A stretch of DNA of 64,000 bases, from assembly GCF_001540865.1 (NCBI RefSeq), contig NC_033638.1, forward strand, positions 5,965,416-6,029,415. The letters run 5' to 3'. The stretch's first letter is position 1; each line of letters opens with the position of its first letter. Below the pieces are notes generated by a model. It saw nothing but the letters and a program-made list of their open reading frames with translations. It was not told the origin of the DNA and ran no database searches. Below are positions 24,188 to 39,545 of this stretch, piece by piece. Position numbers and translations under genes: made by a program. This stretch comes from Ananas comosus (Eukaryota; Streptophyta; Magnoliopsida; Poales; Bromeliaceae).

Positions 24188-26699
24188 AAAATTTTCTGCA
24201 CTTTTGTTTGCAGCAAACTATGAGATCCATTAGCATTATGTTTTGAGATAGCAATTTAGATGCTCGACACTGAATGGAAACTCTAAAGCTCTGAGTTTTG
24301 CCAGTATATTGGCTTGTCCCTGCACAAGGTAAATATATGTGCATATTTATATAGTTGCTGGTTATATTACTTCTTTTCACCAATTTTAACTATCTGTGTG
24401 ATTATTTATGCACCCAAAACTTCTTACTTGGTTGATCATAAATATGCATGACTATTTAAATAGTTGCTGCTTATACTGTTCGCTTGCAGCTTTATTGACC
24501 ATTACACTTGCACTCTTTTGTCTGTCTATGGTTGTTATATTTTATATTTAAATACTTCTGATTAATTTCTGTTTCTTTTTTAGGTTTTTGTGGTCACCCA
24601 TATTGAAGCTCCAAATGAGCAGCTTGATTCTCATTGAGGTGGATTTCCAGAATGAGATGTATTTGCTGTTGTATATAAATTGATGAGCATTTATTTGCAA
24701 ATAGGAGTTAGGAAGGGACTTCTGACACACATCATGCAGGTTATTAACTTTTAAGAGTTCAAAACTCTTCTTGATTTAGAATTTCCAAAATGTTGGTCAA
24801 CAAAATCATTCTATAAGTTGTATAAAGAGGCAAAATATCTGCCTATTAATAAAGAATTGACTATTCTTAATGATAATTTTCTTGTTCTCATGCTTATTTC
24901 ATCTTCTAAAATGATATTCTGTATATGGGAGACAAAATGCAGATCATATGCTCATTCCTTAACTTCTCTTTTTAAAGAAAATAGAAGCAACTTCAGCTAA
25001 AGCATATAAAATGGAGTCAGTCCTCTTCTGAAGCAAGCTAATTATTGTACAGCTTGGCTGGAGGCTAAAATATCTTCCATATTGTGCTAGGTACTGACTT
25101 TATTTTAAATTTTGAGAGTTCCGATTTCTATTTTAACGTTTTAGACATTGTTGGGCTGACCTTATGTTTTAGCTCTTTAGGTTTTAGAACAATTTTATTA
25201 GTGCACTGCTACACCTTTTCCATTCTAAGCTAAAGAACTGTACATCAATATGCTTTATCTGCACTGGGACAATGTTTTGGGCCCTTTTTTGTTTTAGCAT
25301 ACGATTGATATGTGCGAATATGTTCCGAATTCTACTTTTGTGATGCTTTTTTTAAAGCTGACCTTAGAATTTTGGAATATGCCCTTTTGTTCCGTCTTTC
25401 GTGATGAAAAAAAGGTTAAAATTGAATCTTTTGCAGTTGGCATGGGAGCTTTTTGAATGATCCGAAGCTGAAAAGTGTGGGGGGGCATCTGCTCCATTCC
25501 TCCATTCTTGTGCTTCCTGCATTCTTGTGCCTTATCATGGATGGTATGTTTCCTCTCATTCCCAATTTGAACTTTCGAAGTACTAGGAATAAGAGAGATT
25601 TGTTCTCTCTGGGGTCCTAATATGTGAAAGAAACCAATTCTGCTATGCAGGAGAATAAGCCATAGGGACACATCAACAGAATCACATGCACGTAGAGAAC
25701 GACGAATTATGGCACCCTGTATGTGAAATATCTCCAATTTTCTCCAAAATTATAAGGATTTATGGTGGTTTCCTTGATCGATTCAGGTTATGGATTTTCT
25801 CAAGTAGTGACGTGTTCCTTCCGAGTGAGGAGGATGTTATAACATTGATGGTTTGGTGGATAAAATTGGCGGCATTGCTTGCAGGTTCAACATGGTTTAT
25901 GGGGCTTCTTCAGATGATTAAGTTATATTTTTTTTTCCCATGTTGGGTCAGTTCATTTCATTTCTTTCTGTCATGAGTAGCATGATTTTAGACTATCATA
26001 GCTTTTGGATTTGATAATTTTGAAATTTTTTTTGGTGTTTATTGCAGATTTCTGTGATGTGGTTGGATTTTGTGATATAGTTGCATTATCATGGACAGGA
26101 AGAGAAACTTCCATGGTATTGCAGAAAGGTAATCTTGAATACATACCTTAAAATAGGAGCCAAGTAATTCGTATTAGTAGGTTTTTTTTTACTTTCAGTA
26201 GTAGAAAATCAATGTCTTCTAAACCATTCATAATTGCAGATTTTTTTCTGTTATATTTAACTGGTGTGTTTGACCACCACTTTTCCAAATAGGCCTAAAA
26301 CACAAACAACTAAGCCGCAGTTTATTGATATGGTTGGTTTTTGCATGTACAAACAAAACCCAACTGTATTGATAAAGCATAGCTTAGTTATCTCAAGTAC
26401 AAATTGAAATCAACTTTTTTTTTTCATGCTTTGAAAATTTCTTAACTAAAACTCAATTGTATATTGTATAAATGTGAGTCGAAATGAACTATACAAATTA
26501 TTTATTTCAATTTGGCTGTTAAATGACCACTGTTTTTTAGGAGTAGATACTGTGGGATGATCTCATGTGGATGTTGACCTCAGTTTGTACGCCAATTGAT
26601 ACGAAGTGCATGTGAAAACAATAAGTCCTAATGTGTGCAAATCTGAACAGGTGTGATTTTAAAAGGAGTTTGCAGATCTAAATGACTTAAGTCGTGGAG
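24188..26699 (+). other. 3' flank of the PPR gene, no further gene supported
   Basis: Several short frames occur but none shows a recognisable domain. Splice-like junctions (for example a pyrimidine tract with AG before 24585 and another before 26048) raise the possibility of spliced 3' UTR exons of the PPR transcript. This is only inference. Confidence 0.4.
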
Positions 26700-26703
26700 C
26701 GAG

Positions 26704-27345
26704 GTGCTGGAGTAGCGTTCAGTGCTTAGAAGATTTGTGGAAACGATGAGGAAGTTTAAGTTATGGGAGAAGAACTTTGCATATATATTAAGAAGGAAAG
26801 CTGCAGTAGTGTTAGAGATTGCTTTGCTGGATAAAAAGTTGGAACAGTTGGGGTTCTCTGTTGGTGAGAGGAATAGAATGGAGGAGTTAAAATTGATTGG
26901 AGGAAAATCCTTTGGGCACAGGGGGCTAAATTGAATTGGTTAGGGACCGGATATGGCAATACCAATTTTTTTGGTCCTAATTTTGCTAGTTCGAGGAGGA
27001 GATGGAATCCAATCAGTATATGATTGCAAAGGAACAGATGCAACTTTTCCTGATAATTTAAGGAACTATTTGGTCTTAGGAATAGAGAATTATGGGCTTA
27101 ACTGGTCAGATTCTTGAGCCTGATTAGAGGAGATTTATCAGAGGAGGAAACTTCAGAGGCAGCGTTGCCGCCCTTCTTCTTTCAGAATTTTAGGGATGTT
27201 GTAAAGGATGATCTAATGCATATCTTCAAGGAGTTTTTTTGATGGGTCTGCAGAAAATTGGTAGCTGATTATTATGCCTTCGAAGTTTTAATTCCAGAAG
27301 GAGAAAAAGCCGATCAACCTAGTAAGTTCGGGCCTATTTGTTTGT
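26704..27345 (+). pseudogene. Decayed LINE fragment (endonuclease/RT linker and RT start)
   Basis: Segments of an L1-type ORF2 can be read with frameshifts and stops: LDKKLEQLGFSVGERNRMEE, KLNWLGTGYGNTNFF, ASSRRRWNPI, then LIRGDLSEEET, PPFFFQNFRDVVKDDLM, and KADQPSKFGPICLLNSV. These follow the order of plant LINE reverse transcriptases. The conserved DKAPGPDG block is missing between SEEET and FFFQNF, so there is an internal deletion. It is not the same copy as the LINE at 42-48 kb, which lies on the opposite strand and is diverged. Confidence 0.75.
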
Positions 27346-27646
27346 TGAACAGTGTTCACTACTGTCTCCGTCGATTTCGGTGAAACATCAATCAGAAGAA
27401 TTAATTATATAGTCGAGCGTATAAAATAGCAAGCAGGTTATTTCACTCAAAATATAACTTTGTGTGCAATTATTGACAAATACAGGAGACCATGTGATGG
27501 ATTGCAACAGCATCGTTATTTAGATAGTAGAATTTCGCAATTGGAACAAAATTTAGATGATTTTGGAGTTCTCTTCCTGAAAGATAATCTTCAAAGGTTG
27601 GGATGGGACTTGGGAGATCATACTCTCTATGCCCTTTTTTTTCCCC

Positions 27647-31817
<4,171 letters not shown>

Positions 31818-31942
31818 CCTTAAATCCTCCCCCAACACCTCCACCACCACCACCACTTTATAACAAATTGACAAGAGAAGAGGAGGAGGAAGAGGAGGAA
31901 GAGGAGGGAGATGTGTGGAGGATTAATTTGTTGTAGTAAATT

Positions 31943-31966
31943 GGTTTGGTTTGGTTTGGTTTGGTT
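31943..31966. repeat. (GGTTT)n pentanucleotide run
   Basis: Five GGTTT units lie about 130 bases upstream of the response-regulator ATG (AAACC on the gene strand), probably in its 5' UTR or proximal promoter. Confidence 0.85.
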
Positions 31967-32192
31967 CTCCTTTCCCTTTCCAATTGTATTCCTTTCAAGA
32001 AGGTGAAGGAAAGAGAAATAAATTAACCTCCCCCACCACACCCCCAATCCAACAAACCCCAAATCCCCACCACCACCACCTCCTCCTCCTCCTCCTACTG
32101 TTGGGAAAGCAAGATCTGACCAGATTTCACCCCCAAATCTCCTCCTCAAGAATCTCCTTCTTTTCTTTTTTCTTTTTTTTTTTGTTTTATTA

Positions 32193-32345
32193 TCGACCGT
32201 TCCTAGAGCAAGTGGCAAAGGGCTTGGTGGTTGGCACCCGAGGTCTCAAGTTCGAATCCTAGTTGATTCACATTTTCAGCTAAGTTTATTTCTAAAATGA
32301 AATAAACGAAGTGGATAGCGTGCTACCTATCTCTCCAAAAAAAAA
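32193..32345 (+). mobile_element. tRNA-derived SINE, copy 1
   Basis: The body has an A-box-like TAGAGCAAGTGGCAAAGGG and a perfect B-box-like GTTCGAATCC, spaced as in a tRNA-type Pol III promoter. It then has TTGATTCACA, AGCTAAGTTTATTTC, and ends GTGCTACCTATCTCTCC before an A run. It is about 90% identical by eye to copy 2. No clear target duplication is visible. It lies about 375 bases upstream of the response-regulator ATG. Confidence 0.85.
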
Positions 32346-32383
32346 TATCTGATTTTTTCCTTCTTCTGAATTGGAGACCAAGC

Positions 32384-32415
32384 AACTACTCTCTCTCTCT
32401 CTCTCTCTCTCTCTT
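32384..32415. repeat. (CT)n microsatellite
   Basis: About 15 CT units just beyond SINE copy 1. Confidence 0.85.
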
Positions 32416-32499
32416 CTTGTGATATAAGATCTGCTTTACAATCATATACCAGATTCTGGGAAATTAGGTAAAAAGATGTGGAGACACTCTCAACAACAA

Positions 32500-32850
32500 C
32501 AGCTCATTTTGAAAGAGATTCAATTAACTTTTGTATAGATAAAAACTGACATGAATTACGGACCATTTTGAGTCAGCTATCCATCCCCCCTTTCCAAATT
32601 TTAATTTTACTATCCAGCCGTTTAATTTGTTTGATTTGAGTCGATCAACGGCACTTTGATTCTTTACAGATTTAATATATTTCATGTGATTCCGGTAATT
32701 ATAAATTCATTAAAATAAATAATTAGCTTAAATTTTAAAGTTAAAGAGCTGTTGGTTGACTCAAATCAAAAAAATTAAAAAATTGAATAATAAAATCAAA
32801 CTTTTAAGAGATCAGATAGTACATCAAATAAGTTCTCTATGTTTTTACCT
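32500..32850. repeat. Copy of the ACTATGAACCATTTTG repeat family
   Basis: Contains TCAGCTATCCATCC, ACTATCCAGCC, TTGTTTGATTTGAGTC and TCAACGGCACTTTGATTC, followed by the inverse arm with CTGTTGGTTGACTCAAATC. The long inverted arms suggest a MITE. Confidence 0.65.
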
Positions 32851-32984
32851 TTTGTTTATTGCAATTTTAATTAGCTTAGTAGATTAAATTAGAAATTTGT
32901 AAAAAAAATACGAACGATATTACCTAGGGCTTGTTTGGCAACTCTATAATTTTGTAGTATTATAGAATATATAATTTATATTTA

Positions 32985-33215
32985 CAAGGTAAAAACACAT
33001 AAAACTTATCTGAACTATGAACTATTCTGAAACAGCTATCCAGTCTTTCAAAATTTTGATTTTACTATCCAACTTTTTTATTTATTTGATTCGAATCAGC
33101 GAATGGTACTTTGGCTTTAAAATTTAAACGTGTCATTTGTCTTAACAAGTTTAGTTAGTATATTTTAAAATATTTCATAGTTTAGATAAGTTATGTATAT
33201 TTTTACCTATTTTAC
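32985..33215. repeat. Copy of the ACTATGAACCATTTTG repeat family
   Basis: Contains ACTTATCTGAACTATGAAC, CAGCTATCCAGTC, TTGATTCGAATCAGCGAATG, and ends TTTCATAGTTTAGATAAG. Confidence 0.65.
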
Positions 33216-33264
33216 AAAGGGGTGTTTAGATGCTCTTTTGGAGTGTAGAAAAATAGCAAAAAAT

Positions 33265-33413
33265 ACCGACCGTCCCTAGAGCAAGTGACAAAGGGCTTGG
33301 TGGTTGGTATCTGAGATCCAAGTTCGAATCCTAATTGATTCACATTTCCAGCTAAGTTTATTTTTAAATGAAATAAAAGAAGCGGGTAGCGTGCTACCTA
33401 TCTCTCAAAAAAA
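33265..33413 (+). mobile_element. tRNA-derived SINE, copy 2, with 17-bp target duplication
   Basis: Body as in copy 1: TAGAGCAAGTGACAAAGGG, AGTTCGAATCC, GTGCTACCTATCTCTC and a short A-rich tail. A perfect 17-bp direct repeat GAAAAATAGCAAAAAAT flanks it at 33248-33264 and 33414-33430, the hallmark of LINE-driven retroposition. It is in the same orientation as copy 1, 920 bases away. Confidence 0.92.
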
Positions 33414-33430
33414 GAAAAATAGCAAAAAAT

Positions 33431-34430
33431 GCTTCAGAAATACTGTAAATTTGTTGCGAAAATACAAAGAGCTCAAACCTCTGAATCTCTGAATTTATTT
33501 ATAGTTATAAGGCTGAAATTTACAAAGCAAATGCAATAGTATGCACTATTACTCCAAAATAAAATTACAAGATAGAATTATAGATATAAACATGAGTTTT
33601 ATATGAATAATTTAATAAAATTTATGGAGTTAAAAATAATAAATTTAAAAGATCGCTACAATAGTGAGGGGGCTTCTAGAAGTGAAAGCCTTATTTGTTA
33701 TAGTAAGAATAATTATATCCAAATAAAAATCCTCACATTACATAAAATATAAGACTACTTTTTTTTTTCTAAATATTATTTTAATATAAAATTACTATAC
33801 TACTCTTAATTAGGTCCTTGAGATATATCTTAAAAAGCATAATAATTATTATTATTAAAAAAAAATTCCTACCAAAAACTCACCTCTCTTGGGAGATTGA
33901 AAAATTTTGGGTTAATTGCATATAACTCCCTGTAAACATATCGAATAACAGATATATTCCTAAAATGTTCAACTTTTTATTTTTATCCTTGCAAATATTC
34001 TAATATTTTCAAAAATATCCCCCTTGTTAGGATCCGTTAGAAAAATATTGTTAACTATAAGTAAAATACTTAACCCTAGTTAGTGAATGAATTAAATTGA
34101 TCTTTTTACCTCTCTTATATTATTAGATAAAATACTTTTTTGAAAGCATATTTTTATATAACTCTAACAGTTGGGACTTTCGAAGGGATATATTTGTAAG
34201 AATAAAAATGTCATTTCATTTATCTACTGTTAAAAAATAAACAGCTCTCTAACAATGGTAACAAATAAGAGCAGCAAATATGAATATCATTGGACTTTTG
34301 CCGGAATAAAAATTAAAAATTAAACTTTATAGAAATATATTTACTATTTGTTATATTTACAGAAAATTATACACAATTAACTTAAAATTTTTTATTATAT
34401 TTAATTTTATTTAAAATTAAATGACTCGAA
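33431..34430. other. AT-rich intergenic stretch, no gene supported
   Basis: Nothing recognisable beyond a possible degenerate repeat at about 33905-34250. Confidence 0.4.
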
Positions 34431-34439
34431 TATATTCCG

Positions 34440-34990
34440 TCGCTCGATAAGAATAGTACGCGACGTGCCGGCGATGTCGGGGCACGCATGGCTTCCCTTA
34501 CTACTTTGGGGCAGGGGTGTGTTGGGTTGGTGGCGGGGGGTGGCGGCCCACCCAATCTGGAGCAAGATTTGGGCTGACGTCACAACACCACCGTTTTCCA
34601 GTTGGCCCGACCAGACCAAATCAAATCAAATCAAATCAAATCATGTGCCGTCTTCCCTCCCGAGGAATTCTACACTGTCACACTTGCACCACGTCATCAA
34701 TAACAAGCCAATCACATTCCTTCTTTTCAAACAAAAGTACAATAAAAATACTTTTTTACAATCATGATGGGACATATATTCTTAAAAGGATTAATTTGAT
34801 TGGTTTGTTACGCCACGTCACTAATATACCCGTTGCATTCTAGAATTTTTCCTTCCCTCCCCTCCCCTCCTCCCAACCCCCCGTATCTTTCTTTCTTCCT
34901 TCTTCCTTCCACGCCGGGTGCGGAATTCTATGCCATTTCCTCTCTCTCGGATCTTCCCCGCAATCACAGGTTAAAATTTCGGTAGGAAAC
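34440..34990 (+). promoter_or_regulatory. GC-richer promoter-like island without a recognised gene
   Basis: A GC-rich block stands out from AT-rich flanks. It holds the palindrome TGACGTCA (34574-34581), the core of TGA/bZIP binding sites, and ACGTCA cores near 34692 and 34814. A run of five AAATC units lies at about 34618-34643, and a pyrimidine-rich tract at about 34850-34945 is followed by CACAG|GTTAAA, a splice-donor-like junction at about 34970. It could be a promoter and non-coding first exon, or a relic of one. No coding sequence follows. Confidence 0.3.
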
Positions 34991-35165
34991 CTCTCCTCCG
35001 TAACCAATATTAGATTTATCTCTACCTATAATTTAAATTTTAAATTTGAAAATAAAAAATAAAAATAATACGCGGCAACAGATTGAGACTTCTCAACACG
35101 GTATTTATTTGGTTCGCATAAAATATAATTCTTTTTTATTATTTTTTTTTTTTTTGTATTTCACG

Positions 35166-35481
35166 GTAAGGTTTTAAGTATTCGTCGGCACGGACCGTAT
35201 CTACCGTGCCGTATCGTACCAACAAGATACCGTCACGTTACAGATCCCATGTCGATAGCACAGCTCAAAACCCTCTATTTTAAGTTTAAAAAGTATGATA
35301 AAAGGCATAATAAATAGTTAGAATATTTTTTTGGTAAAAGAAATAAATATTTTACGCTATTATATATCGGCACATAAGAATTTTTTTGACCGGCAAGCAT
35401 CGGCACGGATTGGCACGGCACGGCACACACCGTGCCGGCAAGTTTCCGACACGATCCCGTACCACGGCACTTAAATCCTTA
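35166..35481. mobile_element. GCACGG-rich MITE, intact copy
   Basis: The left end GTAAGGTTTTAAGTA and the right end GCACTTAAATCCTTA are roughly inverse. The interior carries CCGTGCCG and CGGCACGG clusters at both sides of an AT-rich core. TTTCACG (up to ATTTCACG) flanks both ends (35158-35165 and 35481-35488). This resembles a hAT-like 8-bp duplication, though the exact border is ambiguous by 1-2 bases. The family is shared with 20876-21985. Confidence 0.75.
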
Positions 35482-35679
35482 TTTCACGAAAAAATTTTTC
35501 TTTTCGTTTTTTTATGTTTTAGAAAAATATTTTTTTTTAAAAAAATAAAACCACAAGATATTAATTTGATACACTTTAAATCACATATTAGAGTAATGAT
35601 ATTTGAAGTTTATCTTTTTTTTAACATAGAACATGGGGGGAATTTTTTTTATAAATAAACCTATCAATTTTTATAATTA

Positions 35680-35870
35680 TAAAAATAATTTTGTTAAAAA
35701 AATAATTATAAAAATAGACCTCTAAATGCGGTGAATGATTCACCGCATTCATAACTTCTCATTAGGAGAAAAAAAAGGGTAAAAGCGGTGAACCATTCAC
35801 CGCTTTTATAGAATTATATTTATAAATAAAAATTTAACAGGTCTATTTTTAGAATAAAATTTTAGAAAAA
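35680..35870. mobile_element. Palindromic element with two GGTGAA..TTCACC hairpins
   Basis: ATGCGGTGAATGATTCACCGCAT (35726-35748, perfect apart from the central base) and AGCGGTGAACCATTCACCGCT (35784-35804) sit symmetrically between inverse flanks carrying AAAATAGACCT and AGGTCTATTTTT. Confidence 0.65.
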
Positions 35871-36303
35871 AAATTATTGCACTAAAAAATCCACATGGGG
35901 GGTTCTAATGGAGACGCAAAATGGGAATCGTACCTCCAACCTCAAAGCTGCCACTAGTGGACTAATTATAAGTCAGAGGTTGTCTCATTAAATTTACCTT
36001 TTGCTTTTTGAAGGGGGTACCAAGCTCATGTACTATGCAAAGGAATCGCATATTTGCATGTTACCTCCTGTACCCTCCATGCAATATTTTACTTACTACG
36101 TGTAAAATATGGTTGATATATAGGAGAATAATAATTTTTAAAAAAAAAATGTAACGCATCCCACGCATTGATTTGATTTGACAAAGATACATAAAAATCA
36201 AAGGGGATTTGGATTGTTTGTGAAAGGTACCAAGAATCATATATGCATGGTTGTTTGTACTAGATTTATTGGGAATGATTCACATTTCACTTTATTTTAT
36301 TTT

Positions 36304-36780
36304 AGGGTTTTTTTTTTTTTGCAAATAGCCTCCTTACAATATTTTTTAAAAAAATTAGCCCTATCAAAAATTTATTTACAAAAATGGTCCTGCCCCCGCC
36401 ACGCAAGTGCCACGTCAGCACCACGCGGGCGGAATTGTGCCAGATGGTTAAGTTGAACACGGTGAACCATTCACCGTGTTCAATACAAAGTTTTTGTATT
36501 GAACACGGTGAATGATTCACCGTGTCCAATACAAAATAGCTAAGATCGAAATATTTATATTGGACACGATAAATCATTCACCGTGTCCAATACAAAAATC
36601 TTGTATTGAACACGGTGAATGGTTCACCGTGTTCAACTTAAATACCTAGGCCCGCCCTGCCCGCGTGGCGCTGACGTGGCGCTGGCGTGGCTGGGGCAGG
36701 GCCATTTTTGTAAATAATTTTTGGACGGGACTATTTTTGTAAATAAAATTTGTCAGGGAGCTATTTGCAAAAAAAGCCCT
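36304..36780. mobile_element. Fully palindromic MITE with four mirror-symmetric hairpins
   Basis: Terminal inverse repeats AGGG(T)n GCAAATAGC and GCTATTTGCAAAAAAAGCCCT enclose inner arms with ACAAAAATGG and CCATTTTTGT, plus GC-rich blocks. Four palindromes of the type GAACACGGTGAATGATTCAC sit at 36455-36481, 36501-36527, 36562-36588 and 36608-36634. Flanking TTATTTTATTT on both sides may be a 9-11 bp target duplication, which would point to a MULE. Confidence 0.8.
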
Positions 36781-36791
36781 TTATTTTATTT

Positions 36792-37147
36792 AGGGAAAAC
36801 TTTAAAAATCCCCCATGTGGTTTCGTAGTTTCTCACTTTGTCCCCTTGTGGTTTAAAATATATCAAATTGCGCCCCTATGGTTTCGTTTTCATCTTTTCG
36901 GTAGCTTTTTCGTTAATACTTTATTAAATTATATACAAAAAACTTCAGATTCCCATCTAGATTTATCAAATATTCACTTTAGTACCCTTTAATTTTAATT
37001 TTACACTGATTTAAGAAAAAAAATAATAAAATTGATAAGGAAAAGAGAAAAAAGAAACCACGGGGGGGCAAATTGATACATTTTAAATCACATGGGGGCA
37101 AAGTGAGAAACTCCGAAATCACAGAGGGGGTTTTTGAAGTTTTTCCT
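36792..37147. mobile_element. MITE of the AAACTTCAAATAC...CCACAGGG family, copy 2
   Basis: It begins AGGGAAAACTTTAAAAATCC and ends TTTTTGAAGTTTTTCCT. Inner segments TGTGGTTTAAAATATATCAA and GATACATTTTAAATCACA are inverse. It abuts the element at 36304-36780 within 12 bases. Confidence 0.75.
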
Positions 37148-37615
37148 TTTATTTATTATAGGAAGGGAAAAGTTTTTTTTTTTTTCTCTTTTTAAGGTGT
37201 CTGGTTTTTCATAAGAGCAGGTAAAGTAATTTTTTTTTGGAAAAAAAAGTTTTCCATAGAAAATATTTTTTTTTGGTTTTTCGGCAGTTTGGTTTTTTTT
37301 TTAAAAAAAAAAAACTAATTTTTTTAAAAAAGTTTTTGTTTTCAAATTAGTGTTTTTGCTTTTCAAATTTCTTTTAAAAAAATAAAAAGCTATTTTTTTT
37401 TACAAAATTTGGAAAAGAAGCTTTTCAAAAGAGCTTTTTTTTTTATTTTTAACCAAATCGGTGAAATACTCAGAAAAGAATTTTTTCATAGAATACAACC
37501 AACTAATTAAGGCTTCTATGGTTTGAAGTTAAGGTTTGGTAAATGCTTGTACATATAAAATATTTAAATAATAAATTTTAATTAGTATTTTTATATTTTT
37601 ATATTGGCTAAATTA

Positions 37616-38284
37616 TATAAAACTATTCTGTCAAAATTCGATCTTTCACTTCCCGCCTGTTATTTAAAAACCTACACTTTACCTCCTCATAAAATGAAAA
37701 ATATTCACAGAGAGGGTACGGTGTGAAATGTGATGACAAAATGACCGTTTTGCCCCTTATCATTTCGTCTTCTTCCTCATCTTGCTCATCCGCCATCTTG
37801 ATCGGCCACGGTTCGTGTCTCGATCGGCCGCGATTCCTTTCCATTTTCTTCTCCACTTGCTCCCCTTCTCCTTCTGCACCCTCGTCACCCCTCCATTTCG
37901 GTGACAGTAGCGAGGAAATCGAGGTGGGTGTGGATGGAAACGTGGGCAAGGGCAACAAGGGCGAAGGCGAGATGGCAGAGGAGAGTGAGAGAGTGTTTGT
38001 GGGCGTGGACGGAGATGTAGGCGAGGACGAGTCGGTGAGGCGGCGAGGCGGAGGAGGGCGAGTCGGTGAGGCGGCGAGGCGGAGGAAGGCGAAGCACAGT
38101 AGAGAAGGAGGGGGATATTTTTGATATAAAAAATATTTTATAACAGAGTCCTAACGAATCACTGACGGTTGTAGGTGAAGTGAATATTTTTTATTTTAAA
38201 AGGGAGCAAAGTGTAGGTTGTTAAATGACAGAAAGGAAAAGTAAAAAATCGGATTTTGACATGAAAATTTTCTGTAATTTAGCC
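37616..38284. mobile_element. MITE with GGCTAAATTA ends, copy 2, GC-rich insert
   Basis: Ends GGCTAAATTATAT and GTAATTTAGCC are inverse, as are CACTTTACCTCC and AGCAAAGTGTAGG. The core (about 37740-38110) is GC-rich and open in several frames but low-complexity (GGCGAGG and TCGGTGAGGCGGCGAGG repeats). It may be another captured segment, since the sister copy at 28053-28405 lacks it. Confidence 0.65.
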
Positions 38285-38539
38285 TTTTATATTATTTTTT
38301 TTTTATTGTACATTAAATAATATTTAATAAAATTAATATGGTACTGAAATTCACTTTTAGATAAATTTTTTTTTTAAATTGGGATATAGAGGCATAATTT
38401 TTTATAAGAGTTATAAGTAATAATTAGATTATTTTATACAGCATATGTTAAAAAAAATTAGAAAAAGAAACTACCAAAATAATTTAAATAAATCAATCAA
38501 TATAAATAACAGAAAATTGGGATAGTAGAGCAGATATTT

Positions 38540-38910
38540 TTCTGTGCACAGGATGCATCTTATACACCATATATATTCATAGAACCCTGTTATAAAAGTT
38601 TAAACTCGGTAATTTTTTTTATTTCGATTTTTTATATAGTGTAGATCATATCTATCATATTATATTTTAATTTTACAATATAGACACGGTACAAGCAAAA
38701 AAATTTTCATAGTTGAGAGGGGAAATATGAAGCAACGAAGGAGAAACAGTTCTGTGTACCAAGTATATATAATTTTACTTATAGACCACATTCCTACCCA
38801 TTATAAAATTTTAAATTTTGTAATTTTTTGCACGCATAATTTTTATATAGTTTAGATCCCATCTATTAGGTCACATTTTAATTTTACAATATTAATCATT
38901 AGAAAGTAAA
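38540..38910. repeat. Direct duplication of about 160 bp
   Basis: Two copies share TTCTGTG(C/T)ACC, ATTATAAAAGTTTAAAC-like, TTTTATATAGT(G/T)TAGATC and ATTTTAATTTTACAATAT, at about 38545-38690 and 38740-38900. Non-coding. Confidence 0.6.
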
Positions 38911-39169
38911 TTCAGTATATGTAATTTATTAGCAGGCCAGATGTCGACATTCTTTTCTTACTGTTGAAGTGGATGATGATAGAGGGATATATGTCGCTCC
39001 CAATTTCTCGCCATATTTGGTCAACTAAATTGGTCTGTGGATTTGGATTGTAATAACTTACATAGTTCGAATAAAAAATTATAACAAATTATAATTTGAG
39101 GACCGAAAGTGTCACACGCCACTTAGTTTGTGGACCAAAAGTGTGACTTAGCATTTCTCCCTAGGTTAA

Positions 39170-39545
39170 AAAGTACAGAGCTTACTTGAACTACGAACCA
39201 TTTTGATTCAGCTACCCGACCTTTCCAAAAATTCGACTTTACTATCCAATCTTTCAATTCGTTTGATTTGAGTCAGTCGACGCCAGTCTAACTTCAAAAT
39301 TCAAACTATTTTCGTACTTTAATAAATTTATAATTGTGAAATTTGCGGGAAGTATAGTGACTAAACCTGTAAAGATAAACGACGCATTCAAATTTTGAAG
39401 CCAAAGTGCCGTTGACTAGCTCAAATCAAACAAACTGAAAAATTAGATAGCAAAGAAAAGAATTTTAAAATTTTAAAAAAAATTAAACAATCGATTCAAA
39501 AATAGTTCATAATTTCAATAAGTTTATATATATCTTTGTACCTTC
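39170..39545. mobile_element. ACTATGAACCATTTTG family, clear MITE copy
   Basis: Left end AAAAAGTACAGAGCTTACTTG and right end AAGTTTATATATATCTTTGTAC are inverse in outline. Inner arms GAACTACGAACCATTTTGA and TCAAAAATAGTTCATAATT pair. This is the clearest view of the family's inverted structure. Confidence 0.7.

Noticed and set aside
25686..25976. 96-residue frame with a hydrophobic end, downstream of the PPR gene
   Set aside because: No recognisable domain, no promoter or splice support; more likely 3' flank.
32193..32345. Possible tRNA gene (A-box and B-box motifs)
   Set aside because: The motifs do not sit in a cloverleaf; the sequence recurs at 33265-33413 with a 17-bp target duplication, so it is a SINE.
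36455..36634. CRISPR-like array of four repeats
   Set aside because: The units are palindromes in mirror arrangement with inverse, not unique, spacers, inside a MITE of a plant genome with no cas genes.
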